From positions 1,612,001 to 1,676,000 of the forward strand of contig NZ_CP123967.1 in assembly GCF_029917005.1 (NCBI RefSeq): 64,000 bases of DNA, read 5' to 3'. Source of the stretch: Tessaracoccus lacteus (lineage in GTDB: Bacteria; Actinomycetota; Actinomycetes; Propionibacteriales; Propionibacteriaceae). Each line of letters opens with the position of its first letter. Position 1 is the first letter of the stretch. The position numbers and the translations under genes were made by a program. The notes below the pieces were generated by a model. The model was not told where the DNA came from. It worked only from the letters and a program-made list of their open reading frames with translations, and made no database searches. Shown piece after piece: positions 1-8,120 of this stretch.

Positions 1-16
1 CAGGCTGTGGGCCCGG

Positions 17-1225
17 TCAGCTGCCGATGCGAGCCGCGATCAGGCCGGTGACGATGACTGACGTGATGGTCACCGTCGAGAAGCCGGCGATGATCATCTT
101 CGGAAGGATCGCGCCCTCGATGGCCGCGACCTCCTCAGGGGTCTCGCCCGCACCCTTGGCCGCCTCCTGGGAGAGGATCATGGTGCCGGGGAAGCCGTAC
201 AGCGAGGTGAGGCCGATGGCGATCGACATCGGCACGGTGTAGCCGAGCAGCTTGCCCGCGATCCCCGCGAAGAGCGCGATGCCGGCGATGCCGAACACGA
301 AGGCGATCAGCAGCGGGACGGCCAGCGCGGCGACGTCGGCCGGCTGGACGGTGGCCAGTGGGCCGAAGACCAGGATCATGATCGAGAGCATCATGAGGCC
401 GTAGGCGTCGATGCCGTTGAGGATGCCGGGCTTGAAGAAGCCGAAGGCACGCAGGGCGATGCCGAAGATCAGCGCCACGACGAAGGTGTTGAGGATGCCG
501 TTTGTGAGGTTGTTGATCAGGATCGAGATCAGCACCACCGCACCCACCACCAGCAGCGTGCCGGGGGTGGTGCTGAGGAACGCGGGCATCTTCGACGGCG
601 CCGCTTCCTTCGTGGCGGCGGCCGCGGCCGGGGCCTCCAGCCGGCCCGCGCGGTACTCGCCCTTCAGGCGCGCGGCCTCCTGGCGCAGGATGATGGAGGT
701 CAGCGGGAAGCCGATGAGCCCCTGCAGCGCGGCGATCAGCACCGGGAAGATGGCCACCGACGTGAGGCCGACGCCGAGCGCGGCCTCCTGGATGATGAGC
801 ACCGAGATGGTGCCGCCGCTGAGCGAGCCGATGCCGGCCACCACGTAGTCCATGGCCTGCGAGACCCCGTCGTAGGCGCCCTGGCGGCGGCCGCCGCCGA
901 AGATGAAGCCGGCGATGTAGAGCAGGACGCCGATGCCCACGACGGTGGAGATGCCCACCACGAGGGTCTTCCACTGGCGCTTGAACTCGTCGATGCTGAT
1001 CAGAGTGCCGAGGTGGACGATGATGAAGCCCACCACGACGCCGCCGAGGCCGAGCAGCGACGAGCTGGCGAGGAGATCGTCGGGGAAGATGTCGGTGAGG
1101 AAGCCGATGAAGAAGATGATCGACGCGACGAACAGCGACGACAGCAGCGACTGCGTCTTCTTCGCCACCCAGTCGCTGACCGTCCAGACCGCCATGACGA
1201 TGGCGAAGGCGAGCACCGCGTTCAT
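17..1225 (-). CDS. Multi-pass membrane protein, putative transporter
   Basis: The 402-residue protein is almost entirely hydrophobic, with about ten membrane segments. Two halves look alike: each has a GxP(M/L)S/T-type turn followed by a short charged loop (for example ILRQEAARLKGEYR near the middle and ILSQEAAKGAGETPEE near the end), which suggests an inverted-repeat carrier fold such as the glutamate:Na+ symporter or CPA type. The start ATG follows a strong GGGAGGG ribosome site. A promoter palindrome lies 69 nt upstream of the start. The gene is downstream of an SLC13-type permease on the same strand. I do not recognise the substrate; the transporter call is inference from topology. Confidence 0.7.
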   Translation of the reverse strand: MNAVLAFAIVMAVWTVSDWVAKKTQSLLSSLFVASIIFFIGFLTDIFPDDLLASSSLLGLGGVVVGFIIVHLGTLISIDEFKRQWKTLVVGISTVVGIGVLLYIAGFIFGGGRRQGAYDGVSQAMDYVVAGIGSLSGGTISVLIIQEAALGVGLTSVAIFPVLIAALQGLIGFPLTSIILRQEAARLKGEYRAGRLEAPAAAAATKEAAPSKMPAFLSTTPGTLLVVGAVVLISILINNLTNGILNTFVVALIFGIALRAFGFFKPGILNGIDAYGLMMLSIMILVFGPLATVQPADVAALAVPLLIAFVFGIAGIALFAGIAGKLLGYTVPMSIAIGLTSLYGFPGTMILSQEAAKGAGETPEEVAAIEGAILPKMIIAGFSTVTITSVIVTGLIAARIGS

Positions 1226-1269
1226 AAATTGATCCCTCCCGATCAGCCTGATGAGCCAGCTAAACCATT

Positions 1270-1286
1270 GCCCCCTCCGCGGGGGC
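1270..1286 (-). terminator. Short GC hairpin after the SLC13 permease gene
   Basis: GCCCCC-TCCGC-GGGGGC forms a six-pair stem 50 nt beyond the permease stop codon. There is no T-tract. It also fills the spacer between the upstream palindrome and the -10-like hexamer of the next gene, so it could act on transcription of either gene. Confidence 0.35.
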
Positions 1287-1293
1287 CTGCATC

Positions 1294-1306
1294 ACCCGTG
1301 GCGGGT
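1294..1306. promoter_or_regulatory. ACCC-N5-GGGT palindrome, copy 1
   Basis: ACCCGTGGCGGGT lies in the gap upstream of the 402-residue membrane protein. On the minus strand it is followed after exactly 24 nt by AATGGT, a -10-like hexamer, which would give a start site near 1257. Two more copies at 3539 and 12151 share the palindrome, the outer CATC on the strand shown, and the 24-nt spacing. The protein that binds is unknown; the LuxR/MalT-like regulator at 4395-7070 is the nearest candidate. Confidence 0.6.
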
Positions 1307-1336
1307 TAATCGACCCCCGCGACCGATCAGCCAGGC

Positions 1337-2899
1337 TCAGAACGGCCAGAACAGCGGCACGAGGAAGATGCCGACCGCGCCGTAGATGAGTAGGAGCGGC
1401 AGGCCGAGCTTCCAGTAGTCGCCGAACCGGTAGCCTGCGGCCTCCATCACCATCAGGTTGGCCGGCGTGGCGACGGGGGTGAGCAGCGCGCCGGCCGCGA
1501 ACACGGCCACCGACAGCAGCACCGGGATGGGGGAGACGTCCAGCTGGGCAGCGGCGGACAGGCCGACGGGAATCACGATCAGGGCCGTGGCGGTGTTGCT
1601 GATCAGCTGGCCGAGGACCGCCGAGATAAGGAAGAGGCCCGCGAGCAGCGCGTAGGGGCCGGCGTCGCCGATGAGGTTGACCAGTCCTTCGGCGAGCATC
1701 TCCGCGGCGCCGCTTGCCACCATGGCCGTCGAGAGCGACATCATCCCGCCCACCAGGATGACCGTGGTCCACGAGATCCCCCGGTAGGCCTCGTCGACGG
1801 TGAGGACGCCCAGCACGATCATCGCGATGGCGGCGGCAATCCCCGCCACCGGCGCGGGGACCAGCCCCGTCGCGAGCAGCACAACCATGCCCAACAGGAC
1901 GCCGATGGCCCGCTTCGCGCCGACGCCCAACGGCACCGCCTGACGGCGTACCGTCTCCGGGGAGTCGACGGCCATGATGTTGGGGTCCTGGGCGGCGTTG
2001 TCGAGGGCGGTCCAGGGGCCCTGCAGCAGCAGGGAGTCACCGGCGGAGAGGGTGAGCTCCTCGCGCACGTCCTGGCCCTTGTGGTGCATGGCGGCCACCA
2101 CCAGCTCACCGCTCTCGGTGACCATCCCGCGGTGGACCTTGTCCCCGATGAACGACGAGCGGGGCGGGATGATGAACTCCCCCACGCCACTGCCCCGGGC
2201 CATGAGCGTGCTGTGCGACTCGTCGACCCCGTAGTGCGTGGCCAGGGTGTCTCCGTGGGAGCCGAAATCCCGCAGCGCCTTGGCCGGGGTGCGCGTGGGG
2301 ATGAGCGTGGAGCCGAACAGGATCACCATCGCGATGGTGGCGAGCAGCAGCGGCACACCGATGATGCCGATGGTGAACAACCCGATCCGGTAACCGGAGG
2401 CCTCCTCCACGTAGTCCGCCACCAGGACCGTCACGGGAGAGCCCGTGAGCATGAGAAGGGATCCGGCATGGGCTGCGAAGGCCGTGGGCAGCAGGAGCTC
2501 CGACGGCGACCGCTTGCCCCTGATCGCGATGACCACCACCACCGGGGTGAGCGCCGCGACCGCTCCGTTGGGGCTGATCAACGCCGTCAGCACGGCCACC
2601 ACCAGCATCACGATCACCATGATCCGGGTGGGGCTCTCGCCCCCGTGCCGCATGGCGAACTCCCCCACCCATGCCGTGACCCCGGTCTTGTCGAGCGCCT
2701 CGCTCACCACGAACAGCGCGGCGATGAACAGGACCGTGGGATCCCCGAGGCCCGCCGTCGCGACGCCGAGGTCCAGGACCCCGGTGGCCCACAGGCTCAG
2801 CGGGACCAGCAGCGCCACGACGGCGACGGGAAGACGGTCCAGGACGAAGAGGACCACCGTCAGGCCCAGGATGACGAGGGTGATGGCGCTGTCGGTCAA
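1337..2899 (-). CDS. SLC13-family permease with internal RCK_C (TrkA-C) domain
   Basis: The 520-residue protein matches the ArsB/NhaD/SLC13 superfamily. It has two membrane halves (about residues 5-190 and 335-520) that carry the repeated SPNGA and SNTATA loops and a terminal PVATPANLMV motif. A soluble RCK_C/TrkA-C domain sits between them (about residues 215-300, GEFIIPPRSSFIG onward), as in many bacterial sulfate, dicarboxylate or SAC1-type permeases. The start is TTG, chosen for the TAGGAG ribosome site just upstream and the immediate LxxLxxTVVLFVLDR membrane helix. The substrate (anion or dicarboxylate) cannot be told from sequence. The 402-residue membrane protein lies downstream on the same strand. 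Confidence 0.85.
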   Translation of the reverse strand: MTDSAITLVILGLTVVLFVLDRLPVAVVALLVPLSLWATGVLDLGVATAGLGDPTVLFIAALFVVSEALDKTGVTAWVGEFAMRHGGESPTRIMVIVMLVVAVLTALISPNGAVAALTPVVVVIAIRGKRSPSELLLPTAFAAHAGSLLMLTGSPVTVLVADYVEEASGYRIGLFTIGIIGVPLLLATIAMVILFGSTLIPTRTPAKALRDFGSHGDTLATHYGVDESHSTLMARGSGVGEFIIPPRSSFIGDKVHRGMVTESGELVVAAMHHKGQDVREELTLSAGDSLLLQGPWTALDNAAQDPNIMAVDSPETVRRQAVPLGVGAKRAIGVLLGMVVLLATGLVPAPVAGIAAAIAMIVLGVLTVDEAYRGISWTTVILVGGMMSLSTAMVASGAAEMLAEGLVNLIGDAGPYALLAGLFLISAVLGQLISNTATALIVIPVGLSAAAQLDVSPIPVLLSVAVFAAGALLTPVATPANLMVMEAAGYRFGDYWKLGLPLLLIYGAVGIFLVPLFWPF

Positions 2900-2960
2900 G
2901 AGTGCTCCTACTCCAAAGATCGCGACGGTGGCTGAGGACGACGCGGGGGCCGCCCGGGGA

Positions 2961-3452
2961 TCAGGCCTCGGTGCCGGAGAGTTCCTCGGCCAGGGCCTTC
3001 TCGTCGGCGTCGGAGAGGGAGGTCTTCAGCACGGTGCCGCCGAACTCGGCCATGGCGGCCGAGAACTTGTCCTCGGTGATCTTCGACGCCATCACGACGA
3101 GGGCGGCCTTGCCCGGGGTCAGGAGCCCGTCGACGCGCTCACGCAGGCTGCGGTTCACGCCGGCCTTGCTGGCCACGCCGGCGAGGGCGCCCCAGGCGCC
3201 GCCGATGAGCAGGCCGAGCCCGGGCACCAAGAACAGCAGGCCGATGATCATGCCCCACAGTGCGCCGCCGGTGGCCGAGACGCCGACGATGGATCCGGGG
3301 GTGTCGATGTGTTTCTTGCCGTCCTCGTCGACGCGGACGACGGCGAGGCCGGTGAGACTGAGCACGAAGTCGCGCTGGAGTTCGATGACCTTGGCCTGGG
3401 CGCGCTCGGCGGTGGCGTGGTCGTCGTAGCCGATGATGATGAGTTCAGACAT
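2961..3452 (-). CDS. DUF1269-family membrane protein
   Basis: The protein is 163 residues and begins MSELIIIGYDD. The family shows an N-terminal alpha/beta part (residues 1-60), a glycine-rich hydrophobic hairpin here at about 65-105 (GALWGMIIGLLFLVPGLGLLIGG-like), and a soluble C-terminal part with KAALVV. The role of the family is unknown; members are often linked to stress or envelope genes. This ATG is preferred over one further upstream because AAGGAG lies 8-9 nt before it and the homology-like region begins here. It is divergent from the LapA-like gene and shares with it the palindrome at 3539. Confidence 0.85.
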   Translation of the reverse strand: MSELIIIGYDDHATAERAQAKVIELQRDFVLSLTGLAVVRVDEDGKKHIDTPGSIVGVSATGGALWGMIIGLLFLVPGLGLLIGGAWGALAGVASKAGVNRSLRERVDGLLTPGKAALVVMASKITEDKFSAAMAEFGGTVLKTSLSDADEKALAEELSGTEA

Positions 3453-3538
3453 GGCGAAAGGCTCCTTATGGTGGGCCGCGCGCCGAAGCACGCGGGGACT
3501 CTCACTCAACCCTCCCCCTGGCCCCACCCCTGGGCATC

Positions 3539-3551
3539 ACCCACCACGGGT
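3539..3551. promoter_or_regulatory. ACCC-N5-GGGT palindrome, copy 2, between divergent genes
   Basis: ACCCACCACGGGT is flanked by CATC on the left and AATCC on the right. On the plus strand the hexamer CATGAT begins after 24 nt (3576), before the LapA-like gene. On the minus strand GAGGGT begins after 24 nt, before the DUF1269 gene. The palindrome would cover about -49 to -37 of either promoter, the usual place for an activator. Confidence 0.6.
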
Positions 3552-3626
3552 AATCCGCAGTCCCCGGACCGGGGCCATGATGGGGGGAGCGACCCGGCGC
3601 CAGCCGGGGTCAGAGAGGACCTGACG

Positions 3627-3851
3627 ATGAGCACCAGTGAGAGACCCCCGGCCGGCTTCCTCCGCTCGCCCCGGACCTGGGTGGGGCTGGCGATCGCCGC
3701 GGTCGCCGTCGCGTTCATCGTGCAGAACCGGCAGAGCGTGGCCATCGAACTCCTCTTCGTCAGTGTCGCGGCCCCCCTGTGGATCACGTTGAGTGGGGTC
3801 TTCCTCGCCGGGTTCGTGACATGTTGGCTGATCGCGCGCCGGCGGAGGTGA
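3627..3851 (+). CDS. LapA-like (DUF1049) small membrane protein
   Basis: The 74-residue protein begins MSTSERPPAG. Two membrane segments (about residues 16-34 and 44-65) surround the short motif FIVQNRQSVAIELLF, which is characteristic of the lipopolysaccharide assembly protein A/DUF1049 family. It ends in ARRRR, so both ends should be cytoplasmic. It is translationally coupled to the next gene by a TGATG overlap, which suggests a two-gene unit. In Actinobacteria, which lack LPS, the role of this family is not known. Confidence 0.8.
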   Translation: MSTSERPPAGFLRSPRTWVGLAIAAVAVAFIVQNRQSVAIELLFVSVAAPLWITLSGVFLAGFVTCWLIARRRR

Positions 3852-4324
3852 TGGGCGAGCGCCCGCCGCTGGAGCTCCGGATCCACGCGGAGGGCGTGTT
3901 CGACGACGCCCTCGTCGCCGAGCTGGGCAGGCTGGAGGTCCGGCACGTGCCGGGCGGCGCCATCCTGCACGGCCCCGTCATGGACGCCGCCGAGCTCTGG
4001 GGAGTCCTGCACCGGCTGCACCGCGCGGGGATCCGGCTGAGGTCCCTCGAACGGCTCGGCGCCCCGGACACCCACCCCGCCACGCCCCGGGTGGAGCCCG
4101 CGGAGGTCGCCGAGGTCGAGGTCCGGATCGAGGTGAACGGCTATGCGGCAGGGGTGGTGTCGGTCGTCGTCGGGAAGGCCGACGTCTTCGAGAGCCCTCC
4201 CTCCACCACCCTGGTCATGCGCCTGCCCACCGACGGCGATGTCCTCTTCGACGTCCTCGACCGCCTGGAGGGCCTCGCCTTGGACATCCGGGGGATCCGG
4301 GTGGAGGACCACTCCCCTGACTGA
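3851..4324 (+). CDS. Conserved-looking soluble protein of unknown function
   Basis: The 157-residue protein starts MGERPPLELRIHAEG. The ATG overlaps the stop of the LapA-like gene by one base and has CGGAGG upstream. The sequence reads as two alpha/beta halves, each with a strand-helix-strand pattern (residues 7-65 and 82-150), reminiscent of a duplicated ferredoxin-like or ACT-like fold, but no diagnostic motif is visible. I do not recognise the family. The LuxR/LAL regulator follows after 70 nt, so a link to that regulator's signal is possible but unproven. Confidence 0.75.
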   Translation: MGERPPLELRIHAEGVFDDALVAELGRLEVRHVPGGAILHGPVMDAAELWGVLHRLHRAGIRLRSLERLGAPDTHPATPRVEPAEVAEVEVRIEVNGYAAGVVSVVVGKADVFESPPSTTLVMRLPTDGDVLFDVLDRLEGLALDIRGIRVEDHSPD

Positions 4325-4358
4325 CCGATCCGTTTCGCGTCGCGGTCAGCGGGTCACC

Positions 4359-4364
4359 TATGAT
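4359..4364 (+). promoter_or_regulatory. -10-like hexamer TATGAT of the LuxR gene
   Basis: TATGAT matches the actinobacterial TANNNT consensus and lies 30 nt before the GTG start, leaving a short leader that contains GGGAGGA. Confidence 0.45.
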
Positions 4365-4394
4365 GGCCGCAACGGCCATCCTTGGGAGGAACTG

Positions 4395-7070
4395 GTGAGC
4401 GCGCGCGCGGAGGTGCGGCCCTTCGGGGAGACCAGATTCCGCGTCCCCCTCCCCTCGGACCGCTTCATCCACCGCCCCCGCATCGCGGGCCTGCTCGACG
4501 AGCACATGGCCCGCCCGGTCACCCTCGTCACCGGCCCCGCCGGAACCGGCAAGACCCTCGCGGTGGCCGACTGGACCACGGAGGGCAACCCTCCGGGCCC
4601 GGTGGCGTGGCTGTCGCTGGATCGGGGCGACGCGAGCGTCTCGCGCTTCTGGGTGTCGGTTCTGTCCGCTGTCGCGGCGGTGGTTCCCGCAGCGCTCAAG
4701 GGGGTGCAGATCCCGGACTCGCCCGATCCGTCGCTGCTCCACGCGATCGCCATCAACGCTGGCGGCACGCTCGTGCTCGTGTTCGACGACGTCCAGGAGC
4801 TCGACGGCGGCACCGCCATCGAATGGCTCGAGCAGGTGCTGCGCTGGCCGCCCGAGGGCGTCCGGTTCGTGCTCGTCTCCCGCCACGACCCCCCGGTGGC
4901 GCTGCAGAGACTCCGCCTGGAGGGCAAGGTGGGCGACGTCCGGGTCGCGGATCTCGCCTTCACCCGCGCCGAATCCCAGGAGCTGCTCGAGGACTCCGGC
5001 ATCTCACTGACCGCCCCCGCGCTGGACCAACTGCTGGACACCACCGGCGGATGGGCCGCGGCCCTCCGCCTGGCGGCACTGACGCTGCGGATCGCCGACG
5101 ACCCGTCGGAGGCCATCGACCGGTTCGGGGGGCTGAGCTTCCTGGTCTCGGAGTATCTGTGGGACGAGGTCTTCAACCTGCTGCCCCCGGAGTACAGCGA
5201 GTTCCTCCTGAAGACGTCGGTGGCCGGGCGCCTGTGCGCACCGCTGGCCGTGGCGCTGACGGATGAGCCCCGCGCCGACGAGATGCTGCGCACGCTCGCC
5301 CGCGAGCAGCTTCTGGCCCACGAGGTGGAGGGCACGGGCTGGTACCGCACGCACTCGCTTCTCACCGGGGTGCTCCGCGCCCGCCTGAAGGCCTCCAGGC
5401 CGGAGCTCAAAGAGGAGCTACAGCGCAAGGCGGCCCTCTGGTTCGAGGAGAACGGCGCCTGGGTGGAGGCGCTCAGCCACGCCGTCTCGTCCGGGGACTG
5501 GGACTTCGCGGGGCGCATGGCCATGCGATCGGGGGCGGTTCCCCTGTTCACCACCGACCGGCAGCCCTACGTCGAGGCCATGGCGCGCGTCCCCGCCGCG
5601 GCGACGGTGGACCACCCGGAGCTGGCCGTGGCGCACGCCGTCGCCGCCTACTGCCGCGGGGACCGCAGCGCCGTCGAGGCGTTGCTGGCCAGGGCGGACC
5701 TCTCCGCGTTGCCGGAGCGGAGGAGGGACCTGGCCACCATCACGATCGAGTCGCTGCGGACCGCCCAGGCCCACCGGCACGGCGACGCCCTGGTCATGCG
5801 CGAGGCCGCCACCCGGGCCGACGAACTGCTCGCAGGCATCACCGCGGCAGAGGCGCCCGGTTGGGCGGCCTACAGCGGCTTCTCCCACGCCCTCCGCGGC
5901 GTGGCCGAGCTGTGGGCCGGCCGGCCGGACGTGGCGGCCCAGCTGCTGGCGCAGGCGGTGGAGTCCTACCCGGCCGGCCCGTTCAACCCGTACGGCGCGG
6001 TGTACTACGGCGGCCTCCTGGCCCTGGCGCAGGCCGGGAGCGGGCGCCTGGCGTTGGCGCGCGGCACTGCTGAGGAGGCACTTGGCGTGGCGCGCACGCA
6101 CGGTCGTTCCCGCTCCTACGAGAGCCAGTGGGCGTGGCTCGCCCTGGCCATCACCCTGCTCTACGCGGGAGACACCGACGGCGCCGCTGCGGCCCGCAGC
6201 CATTGCACCGAGGCCGGCGGGGAGGCGATCAACCCCTTCGTCGCAGCGACGCTGCAGATCCTCACCGCACGCCAGGCGCTCGGCACCGGTGACCTGGCCG
6301 GCGCCCGACGGGGGGCCGCTGTCGTCCGCGCCGCCGTCGCGAAGCGCCCCGGGATGCTGACACCCATGGCCCTGCTCACCTCCCTCCGCGTCGACCTCGC
6401 GCTCGCCGAGGGCGACACCGGTGCCGCCGCCGCGGCTCTGGCCGAGTACGACGCGTCGCCCATCGGGCGCGGCGAGGCCCCGGCCCCCCGGCCCGACGCG
6501 GTCTCCAACTGCCGGGCTCGCTTCTTCCTGGCCACCGGGAGGCCGGAGCGCGTGCGTGGCGCCGTCGCGCACCTCCTCGACGTGGTGGGCGCCGAGGCGG
6601 TGCAGGCGTGGCTGTCGGTCGCGGCGGCCGAGGACCGCCTGCGGCACGACTCGCTCGCCATCGAGGCGATGGGCCGCGCGCTGGACCTGGCCGAGAGCGA
6701 GGGCGCGGAGCTGTTCCTGCTGCGCCAGTCGCGCCAGCTCGCCGCGGCGCTGCGCCGCCATCGCGACGTGGTGGGCAGCCATCTACCGCTGGTGGACCGC
6801 GCGCTGGCGATCGCCGAAGGGGCAACGCCCCCGCCCGGGCGCAGGGCCCTCGTGCCGCTGACCGAGCGCGAGCGGGCGGTGCTGTACTACCTGCCCACGA
6901 TGGGGTCCAACGCCGAGATCGCGGCGGCGCTCAGCGTCTCCGAGAACACCGTCAAGCAGCACCTCAAGTCCATCTACCGGAAGCTGACGGTCAACAGCCG
7001 CAGGGAGGCCGTGCGGGTGGCCCGCGACGCAGGGCTGCTCGACGGGCTGACGCGCACCAACCCCAACTAA
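4395..7070 (+). CDS. LuxR-family regulator of the MalT/LAL (STAND ATPase) type
   Basis: This 891-residue cytoplasmic transcription regulator has a Walker A GPAGTGKT at residues 47-54, a Walker B-like LVLVFDD near 125-131, a winged-helix and alpha-helical repeat region of roughly 500 residues that would bind an inducer or partner, and a C-terminal LuxR helix-turn-helix (about 820-885: PLTERE, then SVSENTVKQHLKSIYRKL). Proteins of this class bind ATP and an effector, oligomerise and activate transcription. The GTG start was chosen because GGGAGGA lies 4 nt before it and the conserved part begins soon after; an in-frame ATG farther upstream would overlap the preceding gene. It may bind the ACCC-N5-GGGT sites in this region (inference). 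Confidence 0.9.
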   Translation: MSARAEVRPFGETRFRVPLPSDRFIHRPRIAGLLDEHMARPVTLVTGPAGTGKTLAVADWTTEGNPPGPVAWLSLDRGDASVSRFWVSVLSAVAAVVPAALKGVQIPDSPDPSLLHAIAINAGGTLVLVFDDVQELDGGTAIEWLEQVLRWPPEGVRFVLVSRHDPPVALQRLRLEGKVGDVRVADLAFTRAESQELLEDSGISLTAPALDQLLDTTGGWAAALRLAALTLRIADDPSEAIDRFGGLSFLVSEYLWDEVFNLLPPEYSEFLLKTSVAGRLCAPLAVALTDEPRADEMLRTLAREQLLAHEVEGTGWYRTHSLLTGVLRARLKASRPELKEELQRKAALWFEENGAWVEALSHAVSSGDWDFAGRMAMRSGAVPLFTTDRQPYVEAMARVPAAATVDHPELAVAHAVAAYCRGDRSAVEALLARADLSALPERRRDLATITIESLRTAQAHRHGDALVMREAATRADELLAGITAAEAPGWAAYSGFSHALRGVAELWAGRPDVAAQLLAQAVESYPAGPFNPYGAVYYGGLLALAQAGSGRLALARGTAEEALGVARTHGRSRSYESQWAWLALAITLLYAGDTDGAAAARSHCTEAGGEAINPFVAATLQILTARQALGTGDLAGARRGAAVVRAAVAKRPGMLTPMALLTSLRVDLALAEGDTGAAAAALAEYDASPIGRGEAPAPRPDAVSNCRARFFLATGRPERVRGAVAHLLDVVGAEAVQAWLSVAAAEDRLRHDSLAIEAMGRALDLAESEGAELFLLRQSRQLAAALRRHRDVVGSHLPLVDRALAIAEGATPPPGRRALVPLTERERAVLYYLPTMGSNAEIAAALSVSENTVKQHLKSIYRKLTVNSRREAVRVARDAGLLDGLTRTNPN

Positions 7071-7088
7071 GAATCGGGGCGCCGAGGC

Positions 7089-8120
7089 TCAGGCGCTTCC
7101 CCGGCCGGTCTCGGCGGCGGCGGTGTCCGGCTCGGCCCGAGACTGCAGCAGGTCCAGCCCCAGACCCCTGGCGAGGTGGCGCGCCACCAGTTGGCCCTTG
7201 ACGCTGTTGCCGGCCTCGTCGAGCGGCGGCGCGAACGTGGCCAGGCCGCCCTTGCCCGGGGAGATGGTGACAATCCCGCCGCCGATGCCGCTCTTGCCCG
7301 GCAGGCCCACCTCGTACAGCCAGTCCCCCGAGGTCTCGTAGAGCCCCGCCGTCAGCATCACCGCGAGCACCGGGTGGCAGAGGTCCTCGTCGAGCACCCG
7401 GACGCCCGTGACCGGGTTGACCCCGCCGTCGGCCAGCGTGGCGCCCATGGTGGCCAGGTCCCTAGCCGTAACCCGGAGGCAGCTCTGGCGGGTGTACAGG
7501 TCCAGGGCGAGGTCCGGGTCCGCGCCCAGCACGCCCCGGCTGTGCAGCAGGTTGGCCGCCGCCCGGTTGACGTGATTGGTGGCCGACGCCGACGCGTAGG
7601 TCTCCTCGTCCACCTCCAGCTCACGCCCCGCGAAGGCTGACAGCCCGTCGACGATGGCGGTCCACTTCGCCTCGCCATCGCCGGGCACCAGGCTGGTGGC
7701 GGTCATGGCCCCTGGGTTGACCATCGGGTTGGTCCGGCCGTCGGGTGAGCGTTCGACGGCGGCGGCGGAGTTGAACGGCAGGCCGGTGGCGTTGGCGCCC
7801 ACCCGTCGACGGGCCTCCGAGGCCCCCAGCGCGCGGCACACGAGCGCGAAGACGAAGGGCTTGGCCACGCTCATGATGGTGAACGGATGGTCCGCGTCCC
7901 CCGCCGTGAAGACCGCGCCGTTGACGCCCACCACGCACACCCCGAACATGCCCGGGTCTGCGGCGGCGAGCGCCGGGTACACCTGGGAGGGCTGCCCCTC
8001 CGCGGTGTCGCGGTACCGCTCGTGCGCCTCGGCCACCAGGGCCGAGACAGTGGACGCACCCGGGAGGCTTCCCGTCGAGACATGGGAGGGAATGAGGGAC
8101 GCCTCCCGGGTGCCCGTCAC
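7089..8120 (-). CDS. glsA: Glutaminase (serine-dependent, GlsA family)
   Basis: It hydrolyses L-glutamine to glutamate and ammonia in the cytoplasm. The 343-residue protein has the beta-lactamase-like fold signature with the catalytic pair in SVAK (Ser84, Lys87), then NPMVNPGA, a conserved tyrosine-containing segment, and a glycine-rich GKSGIGGGI loop near residue 270. The start is a GTG that overlaps the stop of the AbgT-type transporter gene (GTGA), a sign of translational coupling. No ribosome site of its own stands out, which supports coupling. Together with the transporter and the M17 peptidase it would turn imported glutamyl compounds or glutamine into glutamate. The product call is firm; the joint pathway is inference. 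Confidence 0.93.
   Translation of the reverse strand: MTGTREASLIPSHVSTGSLPGASTVSALVAEAHERYRDTAEGQPSQVYPALAAADPGMFGVCVVGVNGAVFTAGDADHPFTIMSVAKPFVFALVCRALGASEARRRVGANATGLPFNSAAAVERSPDGRTNPMVNPGAMTATSLVPGDGEAKWTAIVDGLSAFAGRELEVDEETYASASATNHVNRAAANLLHSRGVLGADPDLALDLYTRQSCLRVTARDLATMGATLADGGVNPVTGVRVLDEDLCHPVLAVMLTAGLYETSGDWLYEVGLPGKSGIGGGIVTISPGKGGLATFAPPLDEAGNSVKGQLVARHLARGLGLDLLQSRAEPDTAAAETGRGSA

Noticed and set aside
2445-3851. Long plus-strand frame opposite the SLC13 permease and DUF1269 genes
   Set aside because: It is the complement of real genes and shows composition typical of antisense GC-rich frames. Only its last 74 codons are a gene (LapA-like).
4143-4394. Upstream extension of the LuxR regulator
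   Set aside because: It overlaps the preceding gene in another frame and lacks family similarity. GTG at 4395 has GGGAGGA at good distance.
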